Of a DNA stretch of 62,401 bases, positions 35,036 through 43,686 are shown one piece after another. The DNA is from a bacterium (GTDB lineage Bacteria; Patescibacteriota; Gracilibacteria; JAUYGZ01): NCBI GenBank assembly GCA_030690415.1, contig JAUYGZ010000026.1, forward strand, positions 1-62,401. The letters are read 5' to 3'. The translations under genes and the position numbers were made by a program. A model generated the notes under the pieces. That model was not told where the DNA came from, made no database searches, and was given only the letters and a program-made list of their open reading frames with translations. The stretch's first letter is position 1; the number at the start of each line of letters is the position of its first letter.

Positions 35036-35875
35036 TCAATCAATATCATGCAGCAGCTTTGGTGGTTCCTTTCGCCTATCTTCAATCCTCTTTATATCCT
35101 CTTCGGGTTTCAACTCTTCTGGCTTTATACCCCTCTTGAGTAAAGCCCTTCGAGTCACCCTACTGTTTTCCACCACCTCCTTTTCCAATTTCGACTGACC
35201 AAGAAGATTCTTCTCTTTGATATTATGATCCGTCATCGCTAACGCAAAGTCTTTTGCTCTCAGCTCAACCGTCTGATCAAAATCTGCCAAAGCTCTCTTC
35301 AAAGGGATATTCCTCTTCTGCTTTAAGGCTCTAATCCCAATTCCTCCATATAATGCCTGAATGTGTTTATCCTTAAAGCTCGCGAACTCAGTCGGCAGAC
35401 TTATCCCTCTTTCATAGATTGTCTGCTCTATCTTCCCCTCCGTCTCCTGAAGCTTTTGACGAGCCTCCAATCGCTTATCTTCCAACTGCAACTGATCTTC
35501 GAGTTCCTGACGCCTGGTTTGAACCGCAAAATACGTTTGAGCAAAAGCCACCTTAGACTTTCTCGAATCACCATTCTGAGCGATCAGATAGCAGGCGTAA
35601 CGAGTAAGAAGAACATCCCGAACCTCTCGCAAAGTTTCTCTTTGGCTTCCTGTAGCGATTTTTATCATTTTGTCGGCTCCGACAAAATGATATTCAACAG
35701 CCAGTCCGCTCTCTTTACATGCACTCTTCGCCTTTTTAATAACCCCCACAAACTTCCTCCATTCCTTATATCCCAAAAGAGGCATCAATTCTCGAGCCGA
35801 CCAATACTCAAGCCCGTCCTGAAAATGCTTTATAGATTCTAATCGCTTATACACTTCACTGATCTCTTTATTCAT
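35036..35875 (-). CDS. dinD: DNA damage-inducible protein D (DinD-like)
   Basis: 279 residues. It starts with a BRO-N-like domain (FQDGLEYWSARELMPLLGYKEWRKF) and the family continues through AKSACKESG, TRYACYLIAQNGDSRKSKVAFAQTYFAVQTRRQE and the C-terminal RALLKRGIKPEELKPEEDIKRIE. E. coli DinD is LexA-controlled and inhibits RecA filament activities. I see no LexA box in the short upstream region. It is 17 bp upstream of the DUF167 gene, on the same strand. Confidence 0.9.
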   Translation of the reverse strand: MNKEISEVYKRLESIKHFQDGLEYWSARELMPLLGYKEWRKFVGVIKKAKSACKESGLAVEYHFVGADKMIKIATGSQRETLREVRDVLLTRYACYLIAQNGDSRKSKVAFAQTYFAVQTRRQELEDQLQLEDKRLEARQKLQETEGKIEQTIYERGISLPTEFASFKDKHIQALYGGIGIRALKQKRNIPLKRALADFDQTVELRAKDFALAMTDHNIKEKNLLGQSKLEKEVVENSRVTRRALLKRGIKPEELKPEEDIKRIEDRRKEPPKLLHDID

Positions 35876-35948
35876 CTCAAAGGATTATTTATATATACAA
35901 AATTACTCTTCAAGAAAAAGATTTGCAAGAAAAAAACTTCAAAGAAAA

Positions 35949-36620
35949 CTATCTCAACTTCCCCCTCCTCCATTTCTCAATTTCCGCGTGATTCCCGGAC
36001 AAGAGCACATCAGGCACCTTCAGGCCCTGAAACTCAGCAGGCTTGGTATAGTGAGGATACTCCCGTTTTCCACCAAACTCCTTGGAAAAAGAATCAAACT
36101 GATGTGAGCCTTCTTTCCCCAGGACACCTGGTAATAATCGAATCACCGAATCCATGACGACCATCGCGGGAAGCTCGCCCCCCGTGAGAACATAATCCCC
36201 AATCGAAATTTCTTCATCAATCAACTCATCCCGAACCCTCTGATCTACCCCCTCATAACGCCCACAAAGCAGCACAATCTCATCATAATGAACAAACCGC
36301 TCTGCAGTCCGTTGAGTGAACTTCCGCCCCTGTGGCGTCAAATATACCCTACGAATTTTTTTCATTTTTTCTTCATTTCCTCGTTTCCTCGTTTTTTCGA
36401 TGCTGTCAAAAGCCTCGAAAAGCGGTTCACAACGCATTAACATACCATCTCCACCGCCGTAGGGCGTATCGTCCACCTGCCGATGCTTTCCCAGACCAAA
36501 ATCACGAATCTGAATCAAATCGATCTCGGCTTTTTTTTCTTCAATCGCCCGACCAATAATCGATTCTCGCTGGAAATCTGAGAAGAGCTCCGGAAACAAA
36601 GTTAAAACATGAAAAATCAT
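35949..36620 (-). CDS. trmD: tRNA (guanine-N1)-methyltransferase TrmD
   Basis: 223 residues. It methylates G37 of tRNAs and thereby prevents +1 frameshifts. Motifs include [48 protein letters not shown] and the trefoil-knot SAM site [17 protein letters not shown]. An in-frame tract encoding [14 protein letters not shown] (DNA about 36362-36402) is written by the GAGGAAACGAGGAAATGAAG simple repeat that is otherwise intergenic here. It lies in the loop before [12 protein letters not shown], where other TrmD proteins are shorter. Confidence 0.96.
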   Translation of the reverse strand: MIFHVLTLFPELFSDFQRESIIGRAIEEKKAEIDLIQIRDFGLGKHRQVDDTPYGGGDGMLMRCEPLFEAFDSIEKTRKRGNEEKMKKIRRVYLTPQGRKFTQRTAERFVHYDEIVLLCGRYEGVDQRVRDELIDEEISIGDYVLTGGELPAMVVMDSVIRLLPGVLGKEGSHQFDSFSKEFGGKREYPHYTKPAEFQGLKVPDVLLSGNHAEIEKWRRGKLR

Positions 36621-36661
36621 GCTATGATAAGAAAAGAATCAGACAGAATTATAGCATAATC

Positions 36662-37060
36662 ATGAGCAATACAGCGCTCAAAACCAAAGCCAACAACACT
36701 CACGAGAGACTCTTCGAAGTATACCGACTCGTCATCGACAAATGCTACCGCATGAGCCTCCTCAAAGACCAGATACAATTGTCGGACCTCATGTCAGACA
36801 TGAACCAAAGCTCCGAAGAGCTCATCACAGAGCTCGACAACAACCTTGTCCAAGCTCTTCTCCCCCGTATCGAGCGAACTCTGAATAAGAGCCTCTTCGA
36901 CATGTACCAGATCCTCTACACTATCGACGTCGACGAAACCATGATCAAAGAAAAAATCATGGACATCAAAAACACCAGCCTCATCCCCTCCATTATTGCT
37001 TTTGCTATTATTGATCGCCTAAAAACCCTCTATCACCACCACCTCACAATCAGCGCATGA
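36662..37060 (+). CDS. Hypothetical helical protein upstream of cca
   Basis: 132 residues, predicted all-helical, no signal peptide or known motif. It overlaps cca by 4 nt (ATGA), so translation is probably coupled. Divergent from trmD by 41 bp. I do not recognise the family. Confidence 0.65.
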   Translation: MSNTALKTKANNTHERLFEVYRLVIDKCYRMSLLKDQIQLSDLMSDMNQSSEELITELDNNLVQALLPRIERTLNKSLFDMYQILYTIDVDETMIKEKIMDIKNTSLIPSIIAFAIIDRLKTLYHHHLTISA

Positions 37061-38202
37061 AAGACATTCAACAGATCGTCCACCACTACCAGGACCTTCT
37101 GGACATCAAGCTATATTTAGTCGGTGGCTCAGTCCGGGACAAACTCCTGAATATTCCCCACACAGATCTTGATTTCACCACCCCTACGCAACCGGACGAC
37201 ATCGAAGCAGCGGTCAAAAAAGCAGGATTCAAACCCTTCATCATTGGCAAGCGTTTTGGAACAGTAGCATTCAAAGACCTTCATTCCTTCTTTCAACTCT
37301 CGACTCTCGATCCTCGACCCTCGACTCCGAACTCCGAACTCCGAACTCCCAACTCCGAACTCATAGAAATCACCACTTTTCGCACCGAAACCTACGGAAA
37401 AACCAGAAAACCTCAGGTCGAATTCGTCCAAGATATCACCGCGGACCTCTCCCGAAGAGATTTCACCGTCAATGCGATGGCAATAGACGATGAAGGAAGA
37501 CTGATCGACCCCTTCGAAGGCTATGCCGACCTGAAGGCCGAAAAAATCCGGTTCGTCGGGAATCCATCAGTCCGTATCAACGAAGACCCCCTCAGGATGC
37601 TCAGAGCCTGTCGGCTTTCAGCACAGTTTGACTTCGTCCCCACCACCGAAACAAAACTCCGAATCACCCAAAATGCTCACAAAATCCTAAATATTTCAAA
37701 AGAGCGCTGGACCTCAGAAATGGACAAAATACTCACATCACGACACCCCCACAGAGGACTGGACATGCTCGTGCAAACAGAACTGCTCCGCTATATCCTG
37801 CCCGAGATCTGGATCCAGTACCACTACGACCAAAATTCCCCCTACCATCGGCTCAGCCTTTTTGAACACACGAAAAAAACCGTCCAAATGGTCGAAAACG
37901 ACATCAATATTCGCTGGGCGGCTCTCCTCCATGACGTCGGAAAACCCTTCACACGCGCCGACAAAACCATCAGCAAACATCTCTTTAATATTACGGGATT
38001 GAAAGAATCCGTCAAACGCCTCTGGAAACGGGATACGCAAGCGAATTATCCCCACCACGCGGAGCTGGGTGCTGAATTCGTCGAAAAAATCGGGAAACAC
38101 CTCAGATGGTCAACAAAAAGAATAGAAACCACCAAAAAAATGGTGCTTAATCACCTTAAAGGGGGTTCGCCAATTGGCGAAGCCGACAGCAACTCGAGAT
38201 AA
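37057..38202 (+). CDS. cca: CCA-adding enzyme / poly(A) polymerase-family nucleotidyltransferase with HD domain
   Basis: 381 residues. The N-terminal nucleotidyltransferase head has LVGGSVRDKLLNIPHTDLDFTT (G-G-x-V-R-D and DxD), and the family's RRDFTVNAMA and DPLRMLRACRLSAQF blocks follow. Later WAALLHDVGKPFTR is the HD motif. Between head strands, an in-frame block (DNA 37293-37362, residues STLDPRPSTPNSELRTPNSE) is made of CTCGACC and CCGAACT repeats. The C-terminus GGSPIGEADSNSR is encoded by a palindromic repeat, so the normal tail may have been lost. tRNA-Ala here encodes its own CCA, so the enzyme may act mainly in repair. Confidence 0.9.
   Translation: MKDIQQIVHHYQDLLDIKLYLVGGSVRDKLLNIPHTDLDFTTPTQPDDIEAAVKKAGFKPFIIGKRFGTVAFKDLHSFFQLSTLDPRPSTPNSELRTPNSELIEITTFRTETYGKTRKPQVEFVQDITADLSRRDFTVNAMAIDDEGRLIDPFEGYADLKAEKIRFVGNPSVRINEDPLRMLRACRLSAQFDFVPTTETKLRITQNAHKILNISKERWTSEMDKILTSRHPHRGLDMLVQTELLRYILPEIWIQYHYDQNSPYHRLSLFEHTKKTVQMVENDINIRWAALLHDVGKPFTRADKTISKHLFNITGLKESVKRLWKRDTQANYPHHAELGAEFVEKIGKHLRWSTKRIETTKKMVLNHLKGGSPIGEADSNSR
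38164..38184. repeat. GGTTCGCCAATTGGCGAAGCC palindrome at the cca 3' end
   Basis: Near-perfect 21-bp palindrome (one G-U-type mismatch) inside the last codons of cca. It lies between the converging cca and rpsI stops and may also act as a two-way terminator. Confidence 0.75.
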
Positions 38203-38206
38203 GCGC

Positions 38207-38602
38207 CTAACGCTTCGCCCACTGTGGAGAACGTCGAGCCTTCTTAAGGCCCGGCTTCTTTCGTTCAACCTTACGGGAATCCCGGGTCAAATACCCAGCT
38301 CGCTTGAGGACGGGACGAAAAGCCAAATCCATTTCCACCAAGCTCTTAGCAATACCGTGTCGAATTGCTTGTGCCTGACCCGTTACACCTCCTCCAGCTA
38401 CCTTCACAACAAGATTCACATTGGGAACCTGTTCGAGGAGCTTCAGAGGCTCCAGGATTGATCCCATCTGAGTCTCAACTGTAAAGTATTCCTGTGCTGA
38501 TTTTCCATTCACTTCAATCGTTCCTTTCCCTTGGGGATACAACCAAACCCGGGCTACGGAAGTTTTTCGTTTACCGGTAGAATAGTAGTACTGATCAGCC
38601 AT
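38207..38602 (-). CDS. rpsI: Small subunit ribosomal protein S9
   Basis: 131 residues from ATG 38602 (MADQYYYSTGKRKTSVARVWL). The longer in-frame start at 38695 would translate a simple-repeat spacer and is rejected. VAGGGVTGQAQAIRHGIAKSLVEM and the basic end KKPGLKKARRSPQWAKR, which contacts P-site tRNA, are intact. Last gene of the inverted alpha-operon half. Confidence 0.97.
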   Translation of the reverse strand: MADQYYYSTGKRKTSVARVWLYPQGKGTIEVNGKSAQEYFTVETQMGSILEPLKLLEQVPNVNLVVKVAGGGVTGQAQAIRHGIAKSLVEMDLAFRPVLKRAGYLTRDSRKVERKKPGLKKARRSPQWAKR

Positions 38603-38611
38603 GATAATGAA

Positions 38612-38703
38612 GCAAAGAAATGAAGAAACGAGGAAATGAAGAAGCAAGGAAGTAAAGAAACGAGGAAAAAATTCTTTGTTTCCTCGTTTCTTCATTTCTT
38701 TGC
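38612..38703. repeat. Perfect 25-bp inverted repeat built of simple repeats, rplM-rpsI spacer
   Basis: The arm at 38612-38636 (GCAAAGAAATGAAGAAACGA then GGAAA) is the exact reverse complement of 38679-38703. Between them is further GAAGCAAGGAAGTAAAG-type repeat. The arms begin at the rplM stop codon and end 9 bp before rpsI, so nearly the whole spacer could fold into a hairpin in the transcript. Confidence 0.85.
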
Positions 38704-39134
38704 TAGAGCTTTAGCTCCTCCGGCTTCTGAGCCTCATGAGGATGCTCAGACCCGGAATACACATGCAGCTTGGTCATAAAACGATCGCGCAGCTTATTCT
38801 TCGGAAGCATCCCCCTGACTGCCTCCTCCAAGACTCGCTCCGGACGCTTCTCCATAACCCTTCGAAGGGAAACAAACTTCAGATGTCCAGGATAGCCACT
38901 GTGAGAATAGTAGTGTTTCTGGTCCATTTTGGCTCCTGTAATCCGAATTTTCTCAGCGTTCAGCAGAATGACATAGTCTCCCATATCCATATGAGGGGTA
39001 AACTGAGGCTTATTCTTTCCTCGAAGGATATCAGCCACCGCGGTAGCCAATCGACCGAGAGTCATCCCATCGGAATCAATAACAAACCATTTCTTATCCT
39101 GCTGCATCTCGTGTGTCGGCGTGGAGGTTTTCAT
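38703..39134 (-). CDS. rplM: Large subunit ribosomal protein L13
   Basis: 143 residues from ATG 39134. WFVIDSDGMTLGRLATAVADILRGK and YYSHSGYPGHLKF are diagnostic. The conserved PERVLEEAVRGMLPKNKLR block is complete. Upstream in-frame codons overlap the rplQ region and are not L13. It is paired with rpsI as in most bacteria. Confidence 0.97.
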   Translation of the reverse strand: MKTSTPTHEMQQDKKWFVIDSDGMTLGRLATAVADILRGKNKPQFTPHMDMGDYVILLNAEKIRITGAKMDQKHYYSHSGYPGHLKFVSLRRVMEKRPERVLEEAVRGMLPKNKLRDRFMTKLHVYSGSEHPHEAQKPEELKL

Positions 39135-39144
39135 ATCAAGAAAA

Positions 39145-39492
39145 TTAAACAAATTCAACAAGTGACATCTCTGCCATATCCCCTGGCCGCAATCCAACCT
39201 TCGTGGTCCTCAGATAACCGCTCTGAGCAGTAACCTTCGGCAATTGAGCCATAAAGGCCTTCTGTGCCGGCTCAGTGAAGAGATGACGCTTGATTTCACG
39301 AATAGCATTCATGGGTTCAGCTCCTTTGGCATGCGTAATAAGCTGCTCATAAAAAGAAACCAACGCCTTTGCCTTTGGAGTAGTGGTCTTCACATGGCCG
39401 TGAAGAGCCAGTGAAGTCGCCAGGTTGCGAAGCAACGACTTACGATGATCAGCAGTTCTGCTCAATTTTGCGCCTTTTTTTCGATGTCTCAT
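39145..39492 (-). CDS. rplQ: Large subunit ribosomal protein L17
   Basis: 115 residues. It begins MRHRKKGAKLSRTADHRKSLLRNLATSL, the L17 start, and the end GYLRTTKVGLRPGDMAEMSLVEFV matches the family. It follows rpoA, the classical end of the alpha operon. Confidence 0.97.
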   Translation of the reverse strand: MRHRKKGAKLSRTADHRKSLLRNLATSLALHGHVKTTTPKAKALVSFYEQLITHAKGAEPMNAIREIKRHLFTEPAQKAFMAQLPKVTAQSGYLRTTKVGLRPGDMAEMSLVEFV

Positions 39493-39524
39493 AAGAAGAA
39501 AAATTATTCAGTTGGGAGGGTATA

Positions 39525-40496
39525 CTAATCCTCAATAAGAGCCAAGTCTCTCTTTGCCAATGCGTCACGCACCTCGTCCATGGCCTTCTTTCCAAAACCT
39601 CTGAGATTACCCAGCTTGCTATCGGTACACTGAGTCAATTGTTCGATAGAACCAATACCACCATTAATTAAAGCATTCAGGGTGCGAGGACTCAGATTCA
39701 AAATCTCAATAGGTGTGTACTCGGTACGAGTTGCCTTCTCTTCTTCAACCTGTTGCTTCGCCATAATATCGTGTGCGGTACTCATGAACTCGGCATCAGC
39801 AGGAGTCCCCGTGGTATTGAAGTAGCCAAAGTACGAGCTCAGAATATCAGCAGCAAACTTGAGAGCTTCTGCAGCATCAAAAGAGCCATTGGAAACAATT
39901 TCTAATTCGAGTTTATCGAGATTGGTCATTTGCCCAACACGAGTGCTCTGCACATCGAAACGAACCTTCCGAACAGGAGAGTAAATCGCGTCCGTTAAAA
40001 TCAAATCAGGATCGGTATTCTGAGCATGTTCAACAGCCTCATAACCAACGCCTTTTTGAAGAAAAATCCGGCAGTCAAAAGACGCCTTTTTTTTGTCAAT
40101 CGAGGTAATAACGTAATCCGGATTGAGAACCTCAACTCCCGTGGGACAGGTAATCTGAGCAGCGGTCACATCACCTACGTGGTTACTGACTTTGAGATCA
40201 CAAGTAATTGGCTCTTTTGAAGCCATTTTGAAAACAACTCCCTTGAGATTTAAAATAAGATCGAGGACACTATCCTTCACGCCCGGGATAGCGGAATATT
40301 CATGCTTTGCTCCATCGATCTTCACTCCCGTCATGGCCGCTCCAGGGACAGAAGAGAGCAATACTCGTCGAAGAGCGTTTCCAAGTGTCATCCCATAGCC
40401 GGGGGGAAGAGGGTCAATGGTAATCAGGACATGGTTATCTCCCAGTTTATCGATTTGGACCTGAGGAATTCCAATTTCTGATTGAATGATGTGCAT
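39525..40496 (-). CDS. rpoA: RNA polymerase alpha subunit
   Basis: 323 residues from ATG 40496. The N-terminal dimerisation domain has PLPPGYGMTLGNALRRVLLSS, and the C-terminal domain has the two helix-hairpin-helix parts LSPRTLNALINGGIGSIEQL and LGNLRGFGKKAMDEV. An upstream in-frame ATG at 40598 would overlap rpsD and is rejected. The presence of a normal alpha-CTD means UP elements and activator contacts are possible. Confidence 0.98.
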   Translation of the reverse strand: MHIIQSEIGIPQVQIDKLGDNHVLITIDPLPPGYGMTLGNALRRVLLSSVPGAAMTGVKIDGAKHEYSAIPGVKDSVLDLILNLKGVVFKMASKEPITCDLKVSNHVGDVTAAQITCPTGVEVLNPDYVITSIDKKKASFDCRIFLQKGVGYEAVEHAQNTDPDLILTDAIYSPVRKVRFDVQSTRVGQMTNLDKLELEIVSNGSFDAAEALKFAADILSSYFGYFNTTGTPADAEFMSTAHDIMAKQQVEEEKATRTEYTPIEILNLSPRTLNALINGGIGSIEQLTQCTDSKLGNLRGFGKKAMDEVRDALAKRDLALIED

Positions 40497-40548
40497 GGGG
40501 GAGAAATTAGGAGGTAGGAGAGGCGAGGGAGGAAAGAGCTTCCGAAAA

Positions 40549-41172
40549 CTATCGGGAATAGTATTCAACGATTTTTTGGGTATCCACAATCTGTTCAAAA
40601 TCGTCAGAAGCGGGTTCCCCGGCCATTTCCAAAGCCAGATCTTTCACCTGAACTTTGAGCCAGCGAGCAGGCTTATAACCCTTATTTTCCTCAAGAATAC
40701 CAGGATACAGCTTAGAATTTTTGAGCTTTGGCCGAAGCTCTACCTTGTCACCGATACAAACCCGGTAGGAAGGAATATTGACACGTCGTCCATTAACCAA
40801 AAAATGTCCATGACTGGCGAGCTGACGAGCCTGAAACCGTGTCAAAGCAAGCCCTCCACGGTACAAAACATTATCCAGACGCGTCTCCAGAAGCTTCATG
40901 AGATTGTCAGCAGTGACACCCTGCATACGGATAGCCTCGTCAAAAGTCCGCTTGAACTGCTTTTCAGTCAGTCCAAACATCAGACGAAGCTTCTGCTTTT
41001 CCCGAAGCTGGATAGCAAACCCGGATTTCTTACCTCCTCTTCCACCCTGAGCTCCTACATGCCCCGGAGGATTTGGTCGCTTCTCGAGAATTTTCCCATA
41101 CTTTGGCCGACCAAACAGATCTAGTCCATAGCTTCGACACAAACGCGCTTTTGGTCCTCGGTAACGTGACAT
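40549..41172 (-). CDS. rpsD: Small subunit ribosomal protein S4
   Basis: 207 residues. It starts MSRYRGPKARLCRSYGLDLF. The S4 RNA-binding domain includes RLDNVLYRGGLALTRFQARQLASHGHFLVNGRRVNIPSY. The four zinc-type Cys of some S4 proteins are not present; a single Cys remains in the N-terminal region (LCRS). In E. coli S4 represses the alpha operon. Confidence 0.98.
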   Translation of the reverse strand: MSRYRGPKARLCRSYGLDLFGRPKYGKILEKRPNPPGHVGAQGGRGGKKSGFAIQLREKQKLRLMFGLTEKQFKRTFDEAIRMQGVTADNLMKLLETRLDNVLYRGGLALTRFQARQLASHGHFLVNGRRVNIPSYRVCIGDKVELRPKLKNSKLYPGILEENKGYKPARWLKVQVKDLALEMAGEPASDDFEQIVDTQKIVEYYSR

Positions 41173-41256
41173 AGAAGAGGGTAAAATGAAGAGTTGAAAA
41201 TGAAAAAAATTTTGCCGTATTTCTTTTTTACATTTTGAATTTTTAATTTTGAATTT

Positions 41257-41643
41257 TTATACTCTTCGACGCTTTTTCGGTCGGCATCCATTGTGAGGAA
41301 CGCCAGTCTGATCAACGATCAACATAACTTCAAAACTTTTTGCGAGTCCACGAATACCCTGCTCTCGTCCGGGACCAATTCCCTTGACGAAAACCTGGAC
41401 TTTTTCAACAGCAAAAGTCTCCAGCTTTTCAGCCAGCTTCTCCGCGGCGACCTGAGCGGCGTAAGGAGTGGACTTCTTGGTTCCTTTGAAACCACTGGCT
41501 CCAGCACTGCTGCGTGCGAGAACCCCACCATTCAGATCCGTGGCAGTTAAAAGGGTATTGTTGTACCCCGCAAGAATGTAGATACACCCTTCGGGTACCG
41601 ATCGCTTCTTCTTTTTCGACGCAGTCTTGGTAGCCTCAGCCAT
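41257..41643 (-). CDS. rpsK: Small subunit ribosomal protein S11
   Basis: 128 residues. The family region GCIYILAGYNNTLLTATDLNG, SSAGASGFKGTKKSTPYAAQ and GIGPGREQGIRGL, then TGVPHNGCRPKKRRRV, is complete. A Lys-rich N-terminal ~15 residues precedes the core. S11 lies in the mRNA exit platform. Confidence 0.98.
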   Translation of the reverse strand: MAEATKTASKKKKRSVPEGCIYILAGYNNTLLTATDLNGGVLARSSAGASGFKGTKKSTPYAAQVAAEKLAEKLETFAVEKVQVFVKGIGPGREQGIRGLAKSFEVMLIVDQTGVPHNGCRPKKRRRV

Positions 41644-41691
41644 AGTGAGAAAAAATTTGAGATTTAAAAAAGAGAAATGAACTCAAAAGGT

Positions 41692-42066
41692 TTATTTGGA
41701 CTCAATCTTTTTATTCGCCACGGTATGTCTCTTCCCACGCTTGGTTCGAGCATTGGTCTTCGTACGCTGTCCACGGGCAGGAAGATTCTTGCGGTGTCGG
41801 AAACCTCTATAAGAGCCGATGTCCTGAAGTCGCTTAATATCCAATTGTCGCTTTCTTCTCAAATCTCCCTCCACCATATTAAGCTCAAGCTCCTTTCGAA
41901 TGGCATTCTCCTGATCTACGGTAAGATCTTTGGCTTTGGTTTCAGGATCAATCCCCGCTTTTATCAGTATTTCAAGACTCAAAGGACGTCCGATCCCATA
42001 AACGTAGGTCAGCGCAATGGCGATCCGTTTTTCATTCGGGAGATTAACACCTGAGATTCGAGCCAT
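41692..42066 (-). CDS. rpsM: Small subunit ribosomal protein S13
   Basis: 124 residues, standard. [26 protein letters not shown] at the start, [26 protein letters not shown] near the end. It bridges the 30S head to the 50S subunit. Position after rpmJ and before rpsK is canonical. Confidence 0.98.
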   Translation of the reverse strand: MARISGVNLPNEKRIAIALTYVYGIGRPLSLEILIKAGIDPETKAKDLTVDQENAIRKELELNMVEGDLRRKRQLDIKRLQDIGSYRGFRHRKNLPARGQRTKTNARTKRGKRHTVANKKIESK

Positions 42067-42107
42067 AAAAAAATGTAAAATTCAAATTGAAAAATGAAAA
42101 TTAACCC

Positions 42108-42260
42108 CTACCCTTGCCGTTGCTTGTGACGAGGATTTCTTCCGCAAATAATCCGTTTGATGGGCTTGCGAACCTGATGTCTCCCACGACGAATAGAACC
42201 ACGGCGAACAATGACCTGACAAAACTCACAAATTTTCTTCACGGAAGCACGTACTTTCAT
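42108..42260 (-). CDS. rpmJ: Large subunit ribosomal protein L36 with an internal insertion
   Basis: 50 residues from ATG 42260: the N-terminus [20 protein letters not shown] and the end NPRHKQRQG are typical of L36, which is usually 37-38 residues. About 12 extra, mostly basic residues ([12 protein letters not shown]) sit between the two halves of the zinc ribbon. Ligand positions C-x2-C (CEFC), then C (IICG) and H (RHKQ), remain. It lies between infA and rpsM, its canonical place, 14 bp after infA. Confidence 0.93.
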   Translation of the reverse strand: MKVRASVKKICEFCQVIVRRGSIRRGRHQVRKPIKRIICGRNPRHKQRQG

Positions 42261-42274
42261 AATCAGAGAATGAA

Positions 42275-42637
42275 TTAAGGAGTGTGGACCACTTCTTCTG
42301 GAGCCTCAACCGGAGAAAGATTAGATTCAGAGGTAATTTCCCCTTCTCCCTCAGAACTTTCCAAAATCTCAGAATCAGGATCAAGGGGGGCGTTCGGATC
42401 ACGCTTCTCTTTCCCTCGGTAGACAATTCTGCCTTTCGTGAGGTCAAAAGGAGTCAATTCGAGGATGACATCATCTCCTGGAAGGATCTTAATATAATTA
42501 AGTCGCATTTTCCCGGAGATATGTGCGTTGACTTCGTGCCCCTCAAAGCCTTCGTCGGTGATCCTCACAATAAAATGAGCATTCGGCAGAGCTTTTATCA
42601 CCACGCCGGTTGCTCGAATATTCTCTTGCTTGGCCAC
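42275..42637 (-). CDS. infA: Translation initiation factor IF-1 with acidic tail
   Basis: 120 residues from GTG 42637; IF-1 is usually ~72. The OB-fold core runs from [20 protein letters not shown] through [20 protein letters not shown] to [10 protein letters not shown]. The last ~40 residues are acidic and Ser-rich ([16 protein letters not shown]). IF-1 sits in the ribosomal A site, so a long acidic tail is noteworthy. It precedes rpmJ as usual. Confidence 0.95.
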   Translation of the reverse strand: MAKQENIRATGVVIKALPNAHFIVRITDEGFEGHEVNAHISGKMRLNYIKILPGDDVILELTPFDLTKGRIVYRGKEKRDPNAPLDPDSEILESSEGEGEITSESNLSPVEAPEEVVHTP

Positions 42638-42758
42638 GAAAAGGGATTACGGAACTCAGAGCCTACAAAGCTTAAATAAAGAGGTAAAACAACACAAGAC
42701 GAATTTTTTGGGAACTGGAAATAGAGATTGACAATATATTATTTTATTATAATTAGAA

Positions 42759-43523
42759 CTATTCTTCCGTCAACACCAGCGGACCATCAGCCGTAATCGC
42801 CACAGAATGCTCAAAATGAGCTGAAATAGAACCATCGACAGACACCATGGTCCATTTGTCCTTGAGAGATTTCACCCTCCAATCCCCCACATTCACAATC
42901 GGCTCAATAGCAATCACCATGCCCTCTTGCAAGACGGGTCCGTCGTTTTTATTGCCAAAATTAGGCACCTCAGGAGCCTCATGAACCTCATAGCCAACCC
43001 CATGCCCGATCAGCTCTCGCACCACCCCATACCCCTGCCGTTCAACGAATTTTTGAATTGTAGAGCCTATCGCCCCCACATGATTCCCCACCACGGCTTG
43101 CCTGATCCCAACATCCAAAGACTGCTTGGTTGTCTTCAGCAAATGCTGAAGCTCCAGACTAATCTGACCTACCTGGACGGTAATCGCAGAATCGGTGATC
43201 AAACCCTGATATTTCACACCAAAATCAAGGCCAACAAGATCACCTTCCTTGAGAAAATACTCAAAAGACGGAATCCCATGAACACAAGCCTCATTCACGG
43301 ATGTACACAGAGCAGAGGGAAACCCATGATACCCCTTAAAAGGTCCCTCAACACCCCGTTCGGCCAATAATCGCTCCGCGTACTCATTCAACTCGCCAGT
43401 CGACACTCCAGGCTTTACTTTTTCCGCTGTTTTGTGAAGGATTTCATACAAAATCTTCCCGCCCTCGCGTAAAATTCGAATTTCTTCCGGAGATTTGATC
43501 GATATTGTGGAGTTTTTGCTCAT
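42759..43523 (-). CDS. map: Methionine aminopeptidase, type I
   Basis: 254 residues from ATG 43523 (MSKNSTISIKSPEEIRIL). Metal ligands are seen in family blocks: His in HGFPSALCTSVNEACVHGIP, Asp in GLDFGVKYQGLITDSAIT, His in GHGVGYEVHEAP, Glu in IAIEPIVN and Glu in FEHSVAI. It removes N-terminal Met. The frame stays open upstream into a palindromic spacer, but that part is not conserved. Confidence 0.97.
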   Translation of the reverse strand: MSKNSTISIKSPEEIRILREGGKILYEILHKTAEKVKPGVSTGELNEYAERLLAERGVEGPFKGYHGFPSALCTSVNEACVHGIPSFEYFLKEGDLVGLDFGVKYQGLITDSAITVQVGQISLELQHLLKTTKQSLDVGIRQAVVGNHVGAIGSTIQKFVERQGYGVVRELIGHGVGYEVHEAPEVPNFGNKNDGPVLQEGMVIAIEPIVNVGDWRVKSLKDKWTMVSVDGSISAHFEHSVAITADGPLVLTEE

Positions 43524-43616
43524 AAAGCATTGGATTGTCGAATTGCTGAAATAAGAAAATGGGGGTCTGGGGCGAAAAACTGGTCTCTCGGATGATATAG
43601 GGTACAGGGCATGCGA

Positions 43617-43672
43617 TCCGCCGCGGCGGATTTTTCCCCCAGCGCTTTTGGTCCTTTTGGCGACAAAAGGAC
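43617..43672. repeat. Two palindromes between adk and map
   Basis: TCCGCCGCGGCGGA (43617-43630) is a perfect palindrome also found at 58647-58660. GTCCTTTTG-GCGA-CAAAAGGAC (43651-43672) is a perfect 9-bp hairpin just after the adk stop. Neither is followed by a T-run in the direction of transcription, so processing or REP function is as likely as termination. Confidence 0.75.
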
Positions 43673-43686
43673 AAAGAATGAAACAA

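Noticed and set aside
38603-38695. 31-residue N-terminal extension of S9
   Set aside because: It translates the inverted repeat in the spacer; normal S9 starts at 38602.
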